Source: Paenibacillus sp. 32352 (GTDB lineage: Bacteria > Bacillota > Bacilli > Paenibacillales > NBRC-103111). Taken from it: 64,000 bases of DNA. Each line of letters begins with the position of its first letter. Position 1 is the stretch's first letter. The position numbers and the translations under genes were made by a program. The notes beneath the pieces were generated by a model, which was not told the origin of the DNA, searched no databases, and saw only the letters and a list, made by a program, of their open reading frames with translations. The stretch spans positions 124,001-188,000 of the forward strand of contig NZ_MZNT01000010.1 of NCBI RefSeq assembly GCF_002042965.1. Reading direction: 5' to 3'. Below are positions 8,565 through 17,266 of the stretch, in pieces.

Positions 8565-9764
8565 TTAGGAAGGAAAGCCATGCTTTTTAGCTAGCCAAGC
8601 TGCAAGCAAGGAGGGAAGCAGCAGGATGATTAATGAGCCCGGGAGGAATCCGGCTCCAAGCAGTTCGAGAAGAAACCCGCCGATAATCCCTCCTCCGCCG
8701 ATTGCCACATTCCACGCGGTGACCAGCATCGATTGGGCTATATCTGCGCTATTTCCCCCAGCTTGTGCTATTGCTGTTTGCAGTAAAGTGGCTGCCCCGC
8801 CAAACGTAAGCCCCCACGCCGTAACGCCAAGAATGATGATGGCAGGCTGATGCATTCCGATTCCCAAAGCTGCAGAGGCCAAAGCAAATCCCGTGATACT
8901 GATTAAAACCAGTATTCTTAGAAAACGGTCAATCAGCATGCCTATCACCCAAATGCCGACAACCGAGGTAATTCCGAAAATAAGAAGAACCAAATCCACT
9001 CGCTGAGCAAACGCGGTTTCCGCAAGATACGGTGCAATATAAGTGTACAAAATATTATGAGCTAGTACCCATGCCAAAACGACGAACAGAATCGGCCGTA
9101 CACCGGGAATCAAGAAAACCTTGTGCAAAGGGAGCTGATCACCGGCAGGCTCTCCGGCATAATCCGGCACCTTCCAGAGCACCCAGCCAATAAGGGCTGC
9201 AGTCAGTAATGATACAGCTCCGAAAATGAAACGCCACCCTGTATATGTGCCGAAAAATGTACCAAGCGGAACGCCCAGCGCCAATGCCAGCGGGGTGCCA
9301 ACCATGGCTACGGCCATCGCTCTTCCTTTCAACGAATCAGGCACCATGCGCCGCGCATAACCGGCCGTCATCCCCCACAGTACACCCGCCGAGACACCTG
9401 CGAAGAAACGTGCGACAAGCGTCAGTACATAAACGGAAGATAACGCGGTGATGGTGTTAAAAATAAGAAAGCCGATGATGCACAGCAGCAGAAGCGGCCG
9501 GCGTCTCCACTCGCGGGTAGCTGTTGTTAAAGGAATGGCGGCCAGAAGAGATCCAACCGCATAGAGAGTGACCAATTGTCCAGCAAGAGCTTCTGTGACC
9601 CCAAGATCCAGTGCAATTTGCGGCAGTAATCCAGCAGGCAGGCCTTCCGTAAGAATGCAGATGAATCCCGCCATGGCTAAGGCCAGCAGCCCGACCCACG
9701 GAAGACGTTTGGAAGACGGCACATTTGCTCCGCCTTTGCTTATAAGAGCAGTGTTTGAGTTCAC
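8565..9764 (-). CDS. MFS transporter, drug/sugar efflux type
   Basis: This 399-residue protein starts at a GTG with AAGGAGA 9 bases upstream. About twelve hydrophobic helices are visible. The loop between helices 2 and 3 is degenerate, but the TREWRRRPLL segment and the PDSLKGRAMAVAMVGTPLAL block fit DHA1-type exporters such as the AraJ/YdhP group. It would export a small molecule by proton antiport. The substrate cannot be read from the sequence. It ends next to the duplicated terminator of repeat copy B. Confidence 0.85.
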   Translation of the reverse strand: MNSNTALISKGGANVPSSKRLPWVGLLALAMAGFICILTEGLPAGLLPQIALDLGVTEALAGQLVTLYAVGSLLAAIPLTTATREWRRRPLLLLCIIGFLIFNTITALSSVYVLTLVARFFAGVSAGVLWGMTAGYARRMVPDSLKGRAMAVAMVGTPLALALGVPLGTFFGTYTGWRFIFGAVSLLTAALIGWVLWKVPDYAGEPAGDQLPLHKVFLIPGVRPILFVVLAWVLAHNILYTYIAPYLAETAFAQRVDLVLLIFGITSVVGIWVIGMLIDRFLRILVLISITGFALASAALGIGMHQPAIIILGVTAWGLTFGGAATLLQTAIAQAGGNSADIAQSMLVTAWNVAIGGGGIIGGFLLELLGAGFLPGSLIILLLPSLLAAWLAKKHGFPS

Positions 9765-10158
9765 GAAAAAATCTCCTTTATTTATTTTTTGCCGCTTAAA
9801 AAAGCTTTGGCTTTCGTATAAGCATATATAAATAAAACATTTTTTTACATGGATGATTAAAGGAGGATGAAGCGAATGAAAAGGAAAATACTTTTATTTT
9901 TATAGAAATTCCATGATTTTAAAGGCAAAAAGGCAGCATCGTCAGATGCCGCAGCTTGAGACGTGTGGTGGAGATCCTGCTGCCGCTCTAGCGCTCTAGA
10001 AATAAAGGAGTCGTGAAGTTGAACGAATTGTAAAAATACGGAACCAGCTATTCTCCCGATAGCTTAATGTCGTTCTTAGTCTGATGGTTTATTTTCTTTT
10101 TACACTAAAAAAAGCGCAAACTCGGCAGAAACGCCAAATTCGCACTTTTTACAGGTTA
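9765..10158. other. Intergenic stretch with a micro-ORF and a terminator
   Basis: At 9876-9905 a nine-codon frame (MKRKILLFL then stop) follows a perfect AAAGGAGG site; it resembles the first residues of a signal peptide that has been cut short. At 10112-10147 a hairpin with G-U pairs (AAGTGCGAA/TTTGCGCTT on the minus strand) runs into a T-run and should terminate the PL11 lyase gene. I see nothing else. Confidence 0.5.
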
Positions 10159-12039
10159 TTATGGTGTGTACATATTCGGCTGTGCCGGGGTACTCATCCC
10201 GTTGCCAAGGAAGTAGCTGGTATGGGGAGGCTGATTGTAGCCTACGTTTTGCCATGCAATGCCGAGCCGGTATACCGGATCATGCATCAACGTATACAAC
10301 CGGGTGCTGGTCACATCCGTTGTCGTATAAATTCTGAGCGCCGTGCTGTCCGTCGTTCTCCACACAACTTCCTCGCGCCAATCGCCCAGCAGATCCGCCT
10401 GCAGAGTCGGTGTCGCTTTGGTGCTGTTGTTGGAGGCCGTTCCCGTTGCAGTCAATAAATTCGTCGTCGTAGAACTGCTGTAGTTCCACTTGTCAATCCG
10501 GATATCATCCAGCAGCTCCCGCTGTAAATCTCCATCCCACCATATACCGAAGTTTGTGGAGGAAGGCAGCGTCGTGCCGATTTTGGTCCCCGTGCTGGTA
10601 TACAGACCGCCGTTAGCCCACACTTCTTCACCGGGGTAGCGTGGATCAATGTCGGCAGACATGCCTCGGCCTACGTCTTTGCCCGCATAGACGCCCCAGA
10701 TGGTCTGCCCTGTTTTGGCATCGCGGTATTCCAATCCGTATGCGGCAGAGGTACTCTCATGAACCTGGAACACCTCCAGGCCCGGACGGTTAGGGTCCAG
10801 ATCGCCCAGATGCATGGCGTCGCCATGGCCTAATCCGGTCGAGTACAGCCTGCCTCCATTGTCGTCCACAGCCATGGCGCCGTAGATGATCTCATCCTTG
10901 CCGTCCCCATCCACATCAGCTACGCTCAGGTTATGATTACCTTGACCGGCATAAGCGGAATTGCCTGACGCGTTCGAATCGAAGGTCCACAGCTTGGTAA
11001 GCTGACCGCCCCTCCAGTTATAGGCTACCAGTACCGAGCGTGTGTAGTAGCCCCGTGCCATGACCAGGCTGGGCTTTTGCCCGTCCAAATAAGCGATGCA
11101 GGCGAGGAAACGGTCGACACGGTTACCGTAGTTGTCACCCCAATCGCTTACTGTACCGCGTGGAGGATCATAATTGGCCGTGACGAGCGCCTTGCCGTTC
11201 GTGCCCTGGAAAATGGTTAAATACTCGGGGCCAGACAAGATCCGTCCCGCCGAATTGCGGTAATCCGCAGTGGCGCTGCCAATGACTACCCCGGTTCCGT
11301 CTGTCGTACCATCCGCCGTTTTCATGGCCACCTCGGCCTTGCCGTCACCATCCATATCGTAAGCCATGATCTGCGTATAATGGGCTCCGGCACGAATATT
11401 TTTGCCCATGCCGATTCTCCAGAGACGGGTTCCGTTCAATTTGTATGCATCGACGAACACTTCGCCGGTATACCCGTCCTGTGAGTTATCCTTGGAATTG
11501 GAGGGGTCCCACTTCAAAATGATTTCATACTGCCCGTCCCCATCCAGGTCGGCCGCCGTAGCATCGTTGGCGCTGTATGTGTACGCTACACCGTCAGGGG
11601 TTGTCCCTCCGGCAGGCTTCTGCAGAGGCACAGTCAAGTAATTGGTCCCCCACACGCTGACGGTCGGCGATGCCGTCTGTTCTACTCCTCCCACCACAGC
11701 CCGGACATAGTAAGTGGAGCTTGCCGTTCCTCCAGTGTCCTGGTAATTCGTGCTGGATGTGATGGGAGAGCTGTTGAGCTTCGTTCCGTTGCGGTATAAG
11801 TTGAAGGAAGTGCTGCTTGCTTCCGTACCGAGCAGCCGCCAGCTTACGAACACCCCCGTGCCCGTCTTGACGGCGACCAGCCCTCTATCCAGCTTCTCCA
11901 TTTGTCTGGCAACCCCCGCGGCTGAAGCTTGCCCGGGACTGACGAAGGATTGCAGAGGGAGCAGGAAAGAGCTTGCCAGCATGCAGCTCAGCAGCACCAT
12001 GCCGGATTTTTTGAGCCTGCGTTTTACTGTTTTTAGCAT
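10159..12039 (-). CDS. Rhamnogalacturonan lyase, polysaccharide lyase family 11 (secreted)
   Basis: This 626-residue protein has a classical signal peptide (two Lys/Arg-rich turns, a hydrophobic core, and cleavage near ASA-AG about residue 41). An N-terminal beta domain (FVSWRLLGTE, FNLYRNG) is followed by the PL11 beta-propeller with repeated Asp-rich calcium loops (DLDGDGQYE, DMDGDGKAE, DVDGDGKDE). It corresponds to YesW of B. subtilis, which cleaves the rhamnose-galacturonate backbone of pectin type I outside the cell. The ribosome site is AGGAGGG. The adjacent divergent AraC regulator at 12622 is the likely controller. Confidence 0.93.
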   Translation of the reverse strand: MLKTVKRRLKKSGMVLLSCMLASSFLLPLQSFVSPGQASAAGVARQMEKLDRGLVAVKTGTGVFVSWRLLGTEASSTSFNLYRNGTKLNSSPITSSTNYQDTGGTASSTYYVRAVVGGVEQTASPTVSVWGTNYLTVPLQKPAGGTTPDGVAYTYSANDATAADLDGDGQYEIILKWDPSNSKDNSQDGYTGEVFVDAYKLNGTRLWRIGMGKNIRAGAHYTQIMAYDMDGDGKAEVAMKTADGTTDGTGVVIGSATADYRNSAGRILSGPEYLTIFQGTNGKALVTANYDPPRGTVSDWGDNYGNRVDRFLACIAYLDGQKPSLVMARGYYTRSVLVAYNWRGGQLTKLWTFDSNASGNSAYAGQGNHNLSVADVDGDGKDEIIYGAMAVDDNGGRLYSTGLGHGDAMHLGDLDPNRPGLEVFQVHESTSAAYGLEYRDAKTGQTIWGVYAGKDVGRGMSADIDPRYPGEEVWANGGLYTSTGTKIGTTLPSSTNFGIWWDGDLQRELLDDIRIDKWNYSSSTTTNLLTATGTASNNSTKATPTLQADLLGDWREEVVWRTTDSTALRIYTTTDVTSTRLYTLMHDPVYRLGIAWQNVGYNQPPHTSYFLGNGMSTPAQPNMYTP

Positions 12040-12089
12040 TGTATACCCTCCTAAAAGTTTTCTGAAGGAAAAATTGACTTCGCAAGCTT

Positions 12090-12401
12090 TCAGGACGTAT
12101 CTTTGATCGGGCTCATCATCTCACCCCCCAGTGAAATAGTGCGGCAGGGCTGCCGCGAATTTGGGTTCTTCGCCTCCCCATTTTCAGTTCGTTTATCGTC
12201 CCCCTTTTCCGCCTTCGATAAGGCTGTATTCATATCACCGTTAAGCACATTGGAAACAGATTGGCTATCTTTTTTCGAGGAGATAGATTTATCGTGATAT
12301 TCGGTCATCCCAGAAATGATAGCGTTTCCAAAATGTTCACTAGCGATATTCGCCAAATCGTTGCCGGTTATTACTACAACAAGCTCTACAGGCTCATCCA
12401 A
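12090..12401 (-). pseudogene. Possible remnant of a solute-binding lipoprotein gene
   Basis: A 103-codon minus-strand frame contains VLNGDMNTALSKAEKGDDK. This resembles the C-terminal signature of the binding proteins in this window (DINTVLREAGEKGDK at 2789-4099 and DLNSALRKAEE at 47628-48998). No lipoprotein start or ribosome site is present, and frames upstream are broken by stops. I read it as the decayed tail of such a gene. A chance open frame is possible. Confidence 0.4.
12316..12329. promoter_or_regulatory. Candidate CcpA (cre) site
   Basis: TGATAGCGTTTCCA differs at one position from the usual catabolite-responsive element consensus. It lies between the divergent PL11 lyase and AraC genes, about 280-290 bp from each start, which is rather far. 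It would fit glucose repression of pectin use, but one site found by eye is weak evidence. Confidence 0.3.
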
Positions 12402-12621
12402 TTATGGGTTTCACGCCACCCGGACCACGGTTTGTTCTCCCTTTTTCCCTACAGTGCAAGCTTAATGAGAAGCGGCGAAGCAGCTGCAGCAGGCAGTCCG
12501 CTCACTCAATTTACTGTCTAACGTCTTCCTTGTAAACGGATTCACTTTTTTGATCCGATTTTTTTTGAATCTATTGATTCGCCTTTGTGTTCATTATAAT
12601 ATACACGTAAAAGGGGGGAAC

Positions 12622-13467
12622 ATGATGGATTTGGCTAGTTTTTTGCACGATACTGCTAATGAGAATTTAACGACCATTCCCGGTATCTTGATTGCGGACC
12701 GCTATGAGCGCTCTTATGGCTACAAAGTAAAACGTTCCAAAGGGACGAATGATTTTTACTTAACGTATACGTGCTCGGGGAAAGGAATCTTTTATAATGG
12801 AAAAGAGTCATGCGAGTGTGCGGAAGGGGAAGTCAGCATCATCATACCGGGAACGCCCCATTACTATGCAACCGCGGAAAATGAGATTTGGCAGTTCTTC
12901 TGGTGCCACTTTATTCCCTGCGAACCGTGGATGCCTCTATTGCAGCTGCCCGAACCCATCAAAGGGATCAAACGCATCCGAATTGACTCTGAACTCATGA
13001 ACGTGCGCCTTTCTTCAGCCTTCTCCAACCTGGTTCAATACACGCTGGAAACCGGACCGTTGTCTGAACGCCTTGCCATCAACGCATTGGAGCAAGTGCT
13101 CCTGCTCATTGCAAGCAGCCGCGCCGACAAGCTGCAGCATATCGACCCCCGCATTCAGGAAGCTCTCGACCTGCTGTCCAATCATTATTACAAGCCTTAT
13201 ACCGTTGCTTCATTAGCCTCTCACGTAAATTTATCCCCATCCCGTTTTGCCCATTTGTTCAAGAATCAGACCGGCGAGTCCGTCATGGAAATGCTCATTA
13301 AAATCCGTTTGCAGCATGCCAAAAAAAGGCTGGAGCATACTCCTCTATCTATAGCGGAAATCGCCGCAGAGGTAGGATTCAACAACCCGTTTTATTTTAC
13401 ACGCCAATTCACTTCATTTTACGGCTGTCCGCCGGCTGCCTTCAGGAAGAAAGTAAAATCGCTTTAA
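12622..13467 (+). CDS. AraC family transcriptional regulator, next to PL11 lyase
   Basis: The start chosen is the ATG at 12622 after AAGGGGGG; an upstream ATG at 12550 has no ribosome site. The product has 281 residues: an N-terminal cupin-like sensing half (YLTYTCSGKGIFY, IIPGTPHYY, FFWCHFIPC) and a C-terminal double helix-turn-helix ending in VGFNNPFYFTRQFTSFYG. It is divergent from the PL11 rhamnogalacturonan lyase and is the obvious candidate for its induction by a pectin breakdown sugar such as rhamnose. The effector is inferred only. Confidence 0.87.
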   Translation: MMDLASFLHDTANENLTTIPGILIADRYERSYGYKVKRSKGTNDFYLTYTCSGKGIFYNGKESCECAEGEVSIIIPGTPHYYATAENEIWQFFWCHFIPCEPWMPLLQLPEPIKGIKRIRIDSELMNVRLSSAFSNLVQYTLETGPLSERLAINALEQVLLLIASSRADKLQHIDPRIQEALDLLSNHYYKPYTVASLASHVNLSPSRFAHLFKNQTGESVMEMLIKIRLQHAKKRLEHTPLSIAEIAAEVGFNNPFYFTRQFTSFYGCPPAAFRKKVKSL

Positions 13468-13549
13468 CTCCTTCCGCCACGATGAGGAGTCTCAGGGTGA
13501 CCGCATTCATCTCGCTGGGCCAGCTCTCGACAAGACGAATGCCGCCTTT

Positions 13550-14038
13550 TTACTGCTTTTGTTCAAGCTCCGCCAACAGCCGCTTCACTACCTCGACCGT
13601 ATCGGCAAACAATGGACGATAGTCCAAGCCTTCTATGAAGGTCAAATAAGCCTTCGCTATAGACACAACCTGCTCTTCGTACTGAGACGCTTGCACGGTG
13701 TATGTTCCAAGCTCCCTGGACGGCCCCTGTTCTTTCTCCTCCAGCTCTGTCAATTCCAGCAAGCCTCCGTCCAGATGTCTCACCCTGTAAGAATACGCCC
13801 TGCATTCCGGATCGCCGCATCCGCAGCAAAAGAATGGAATCCGCTGCCAAAGGTCGGGCGCCGACCAACGATAAGGCTCCACATCAGACCGTGTGCTCAG
13901 CAGCATGGCGGGCAGTCCGACATCCACGCACAAAGGCTCGTCAATAAGCAGCTCCCCGTCGATTTCCAGCTTGACGTCCGCTTGGATGATTTGTAGTTCA
14001 GAGTCCCATGACCATCCCGAATAACGCAATTGAAACAT
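13550..14038 (-). CDS. Conserved hypothetical protein with Cys-rich CCGCGDPEC motif
   Basis: The ATG at 14038 follows GAGAGGAGAG and is preferred over the upstream ATG at 14161. The 162-residue product has a central PFFCCGCGDPECR motif typical of a small zinc-binding knuckle, an acidic stretch, and a C-terminal helix. I do not recognise a named family. It is probably soluble and cytosolic. It lies between an AraC gene and a spore-protein gene, with no operon partner. Confidence 0.7.
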   Translation of the reverse strand: MFQLRYSGWSWDSELQIIQADVKLEIDGELLIDEPLCVDVGLPAMLLSTRSDVEPYRWSAPDLWQRIPFFCCGCGDPECRAYSYRVRHLDGGLLELTELEEKEQGPSRELGTYTVQASQYEEQVVSIAKAYLTFIEGLDYRPLFADTVEVVKRLLAELEQKQ

Positions 14039-14169
14039 AAGCTTCTCTCCTCTCGCTGCCAATCCATAATGCCCTTGCTTTATTCTCTTCATTATAAAAA
14101 AACACAGCAAGCTTGTATAGAAGTCGGCAAAGCTTGTTGAAGCCGTGTTAATAATTTCCAATTATTTCA

Positions 14170-14199
14170 TGCGTATAATTTCACTTTTGGTACATACTA
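14170..14199 (+). promoter_or_regulatory. Likely forespore (sigma G) promoter of the SASP gene
   Basis: CATACTA at 14193-14199 matches the sigma G -10 consensus, with a TGCGTATAA block about 15-17 bp upstream as -35. It lies 24 bp before the SASP start codon, which is where a forespore promoter is expected. Confidence 0.5.
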
Positions 14200-14222
14200 C
14201 CTAGTGAACGGAGGTGATTACA

Positions 14223-14450
14223 ATGGCACAAGGACAATCCCGCAGCAGTAACCAACTAGTTGTACCTCAAGCGAACCAAGCTTTAGACCAATTGAAGTAC
14301 GAAGTGGCACAAGAATTGGGAATTCAAATTCCTCAAGACGGTTATTTTGGTTTCATGGCAACCCGTGATACGGGTGCAATCGGGGGCCACATCACTCGTC
14401 GTCTTGTTCAAATCGCTGAGCAGCAATTGGCAGGCAAGTTTACAAGATAA
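14223..14450 (+). CDS. Alpha/beta-type small acid-soluble spore protein
   Basis: The start is the ATG at 14223, after GGAGGTGATT. The 75-residue product has both family signatures: LKYEVAQELGI, the germination-protease recognition segment, and GYFGFMATRDTGAIGG with ITRRLVQIAEQQL. It binds and protects DNA in the dormant spore and is degraded by GPR during germination. It is monocistronic, with a forespore-type promoter in front and a terminator behind. This gene is direct evidence that the organism forms endospores. Confidence 0.97.
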   Translation: MAQGQSRSSNQLVVPQANQALDQLKYEVAQELGIQIPQDGYFGFMATRDTGAIGGHITRRLVQIAEQQLAGKFTR

Positions 14451-14473
14451 TGATTCACTTCCATACTTACGCC

Positions 14474-14502
14474 AGGGGCGACTCCTACGAGCTGCCCCTT
14501 TT
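14474..14502 (+). terminator. Terminator of the SASP gene
   Basis: An AGGGGC..GCCCCT hairpin with an inner CTC/GAG pair is followed by TTTT, 24 bp after the stop codon. Confidence 0.75.
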
Positions 14503-14519
14503 CTTGTACCAAATGAAAA

Positions 14520-14542
14520 ACCCCGCCGACCTGTCGGCAGGG
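14520..14542 (-). terminator. Terminator on the minus strand
   Basis: A GCCGAC/GTCGGC stem, extended by CCC/GGG, is followed on the minus strand by a TTTTT run. It probably ends the gene at 14654-15049. Confidence 0.7.
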
Positions 14543-14653
14543 AAACCATTTTAAGCAAAGCTCAATCCTGTGATAAATAATTAAGAAAATAATAAGAATG
14601 AAAAAAGAAATAAGTGCTGATTCAAGCCATCAACGGTTTTTTTGTAATATAGA

Positions 14654-15049
14654 TCATACATTCTGGTATTGCAGCTTCCGTTTTTTCTCCGCATCGGCAA
14701 AAATGCTTGCCATATTGTAATTCGATTCAAAGGCAATGCTCGTGCACAGCGTGTTCTTCTTCATGGCAAATTCGAATAAAATCTCCCCGTGGGTCCATCG
14801 TTTCAACTTCAATGATTCCAGCGCCGTTTGGCGAAACGATTGCACATGAACCTCCGATAAGCCTGAGTCCATGACTTCCAGCTGGTTCCCTCTGCTCTCT
14901 GCAGGGAAAGCCCTTACTCCAAATTTGCCAATAACATTGTTACGGATTTGTACGAATACCGTCCCCGAAGTCAGATGTGCCAGTTCATCCCTAATCTCGC
15001 GGAATACAAAGTCCAGCTGTCTGGCTAAAGGCACATTTTCTAAAATCAT
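14654..15049 (-). CDS. Hypothetical protein, unknown function
   Basis: The ATG at 15049 lies 7 bases after AGGAGG and is preferred over the ATG at 15055, which touches the ribosome site. The 131-residue protein starts with an amphipathic helix (LENVPLARQLDFVFREIRDEL) and includes a mixed alpha/beta core (FVQIRNNVIGKFGVRAFP) and an Ile/Phe-rich C-terminal half. I do not recognise the family. There is no signal peptide or membrane segment. It is monocistronic, with its own ribosome site and terminator, so it is probably real. Confidence 0.7.
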   Translation of the reverse strand: MILENVPLARQLDFVFREIRDELAHLTSGTVFVQIRNNVIGKFGVRAFPAESRGNQLEVMDSGLSEVHVQSFRQTALESLKLKRWTHGEILFEFAMKKNTLCTSIAFESNYNMASIFADAEKKRKLQYQNV

Positions 15050-15203
15050 CAACATCCTCCTATCTAGTTCGTTTGTAGTACACTTACAAAATCTTCATGT
15101 TTTTCTAGGGCTGTAGCCCTATTATATGTAAAAATTATACGTTTATCAACAATAAATAACAATTTTCAGAAAACTTCCCATCGTTCAACAAAATCCTACA
15201 AAA

Positions 15204-15232
15204 ACAGACAACCGCCAGTCTGCGATTGTCTG
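15204..15232 (-). terminator. Terminator of the VOC gene
   Basis: A CAGACAA/TTGTCTG stem is followed on the minus strand by TTTTTG, downstream of the glyoxalase-like gene. Confidence 0.7.
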
Positions 15233-15283
15233 CCCATTTCGTCTATTCTATCCCTCTTGGCGTTGAATTTTTGGTTCGTTTGG

Positions 15284-15676
15284 TTAAGCCTCATCGCAAA
15301 TTTCTGCATTGATTTCAATGATATTTCTATCGGGATCGAGCACATAAATCTGAGGGAAGCCCGCTTTGGGATAAGGCCTCGCTTCATGCGGTATGCCATT
15401 CTGATTCAGCCAGTGGATGGCCTCTTTATAGCTGCGCACTCGAATAGCAAAATGACCGTCCCGCGTATGAATTTCCCCTTCTCTTAAGGTTTCGCCGTTA
15501 TGAACAATAAGATGCAGCTGCTGCCCGCCAGACCCAAGTGAGTACCATGCACCGGGAAAATCAAACGGAGGGCGCTCGATCTCCTGAAGCCCGATAATGT
15601 TCTTATAGAAAGCCTTTGACCTCTCCAAATCCCGTACGCATACGCTGACGTGGTGTATTCCTTCAATAGTCATCAT
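15284..15676 (-). CDS. VOC (glyoxalase/bleomycin resistance) family protein
   Basis: This 130-residue single-gene unit has GGAGG 8 bases before the ATG. The vicinal-oxygen-chelate pattern is clear: IHHVSVCVRDLERSKAFY at the start, a metal-binding His in QLHLIV, HFAIRV in the second half, and DPDRNIIEINAE at the end with the last Glu ligand. Members are lyases, dioxygenases or resistance proteins that bind a divalent metal. The substrate is unknown. Confidence 0.87.
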   Translation of the reverse strand: MMTIEGIHHVSVCVRDLERSKAFYKNIIGLQEIERPPFDFPGAWYSLGSGGQQLHLIVHNGETLREGEIHTRDGHFAIRVRSYKEAIHWLNQNGIPHEARPYPKAGFPQIYVLDPDRNIIEINAEICDEA

Positions 15677-15901
15677 GTTTCATTCCTCCAACCTGTAACT
15701 GTATAGGGCTTCCTCTATTGTAGTACTTTTATGACTTTTGGCATATTCCCGAAATTATCAAATGCAGCCTGTTCCTATGCGCTCCATTCGTCCTACATTC
15801 TCCGTTATTGCTAGGACAAAGGGTATAGACCATGGTACTATTGGGTGATATAATTCTTCATAGTAAGATTTTAACATTTCATTCCTGAAGGGGACATGCT
15901 G

Positions 15902-17161
15902 ATGAACTGGATTCAAGGCCTATCATTTAAAAAGAAACTGCAGTTCGGCTGCTACACGCTAGTCGCCATCTACTCCATCGCCTTGCTGATCGTCATTATT
16001 CAAAACTCGGAGCATCTGATCGCGGGCATTTCATTTCTCGTTCTTATGATTGCGTTAACCTTTCCTTTTATAAGCTGGTTTGAGAGAACGCTTACAGAGC
16101 CAATAACTACGATTTCACGTGTTGCTATCAACGTCTCCAAAGGGGACTTCTCCCAAAAAATCCAGATTCAAAGCAATGACGCTTTGGGCGAGCTCGGCAC
16201 TGCCTTCAACAAGATGATGGACAAACTCCGCGAAATTCTGCAGAATACAGGCGATATGTCGAAGCATGTCTTCGATTCGAGCCGCGACATTTTCCTTAAG
16301 AACGAAAATTTACGCTCTGTTCTTGAGCAAGTCGCTCTTTCTTCCAACGAGCTTGCCTCCGGCGCCAATCAAATCTCGGAAGAAATATCGGATATCTCTG
16401 TAGCGACCAAGGATATTGAGCAAAAGGTAACCACCTATACCGCATCCACCAAAGAGATGGATTCCCGCTCCGGACAGATGCTATCCCTCGTCGAAAAAGG
16501 TATGAAGGCCGTCGAAACACAGAGCGAGGGCATGAAACGCAACGTAACCGCTACATCCAACGTATCGCAAACCATCGATCAGCTGGCGCAATTGGCCAAC
16601 GGGATTTCACAAATGACCCGGACGATCTCTGATATCGCCGAGCAGACGAATCTGCTCTCGTTAAACGCCTCTATTGAAGCGGCGCGTGCCGGCGAGCATG
16701 GAAAGGGCTTTGCCGTTGTGGCCCAGGAGGTCCGCAAGCTTGCAGAGGAATCAACCGTCTCTACCAAGGAAGTATTCCAGCTGGTTAAGGGCATTGAGGA
16801 AGGCATCCGACAAGCGCTGGTCCATATGGCGGAAAACGAGCAAATCGTCCATCAGCAGACTCAATTGATCACTGAAACTGAAACCGTTTTCGCGGACATT
16901 GTACACAGTGTCAAATTCATCTCGGAGCAAATCGCCTCCTTCGCCCGAGAAAGCGATCAGATGCTCGGCAGCGCACAACGCATCTCCGCCACGATGGAGA
17001 GCATTTCGGCCATCACCCAGCAATCCGCCGCAGGCACCGAGCAGGTATCCGCCTCGATGAACGAGCAAATCAACGAAGTGCAGGTTATGGTTGCCCAATC
17101 CGAACAGATGACGAAGCTGGCAACCCAATTGCAGCAAACGATGCAAATCTTTAAGCTATAG
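15902..17161 (+). CDS. Methyl-accepting chemotaxis protein without external sensor domain
   Basis: The ATG at 15902 lies 8 bases after AAGGGG and is preferred over 15896. The 419-residue protein has two hydrophobic helices (about residues 15-33 and 40-58) with only a few residues between them. A HAMP domain (about 59-112) and a full cytoplasmic signalling domain follow, with the conserved hairpin ISDIAEQTNLLSLNASIEAA. It should couple to CheW/CheA. The lack of an extracellular ligand domain means it senses something in or near the membrane, in the cytoplasm, or through a partner protein. Confidence 0.9.
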   Translation: MNWIQGLSFKKKLQFGCYTLVAIYSIALLIVIIQNSEHLIAGISFLVLMIALTFPFISWFERTLTEPITTISRVAINVSKGDFSQKIQIQSNDALGELGTAFNKMMDKLREILQNTGDMSKHVFDSSRDIFLKNENLRSVLEQVALSSNELASGANQISEEISDISVATKDIEQKVTTYTASTKEMDSRSGQMLSLVEKGMKAVETQSEGMKRNVTATSNVSQTIDQLAQLANGISQMTRTISDIAEQTNLLSLNASIEAARAGEHGKGFAVVAQEVRKLAEESTVSTKEVFQLVKGIEEGIRQALVHMAENEQIVHQQTQLITETETVFADIVHSVKFISEQIASFARESDQMLGSAQRISATMESISAITQQSAAGTEQVSASMNEQINEVQVMVAQSEQMTKLATQLQQTMQIFKL

Positions 17162-17203
17162 GCCGCCGCATACGTTTACTGACTAACGGTGGTAACAGGA
17201 AAG

Positions 17204-17224
17204 CCGGGGTGCGCAGCACCCCGG
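17204..17224. terminator. Terminator between MCP and pepF
   Basis: A perfect CCGGGGTGC/GCACCCCGG stem with a 3-base loop lies between two convergent genes. The T-run is weak. Confidence 0.65.
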
Positions 17225-17266
17225 TATTGGTGTTGAGAAGCCTATGTAGCTTGAACCACTGCCCGC

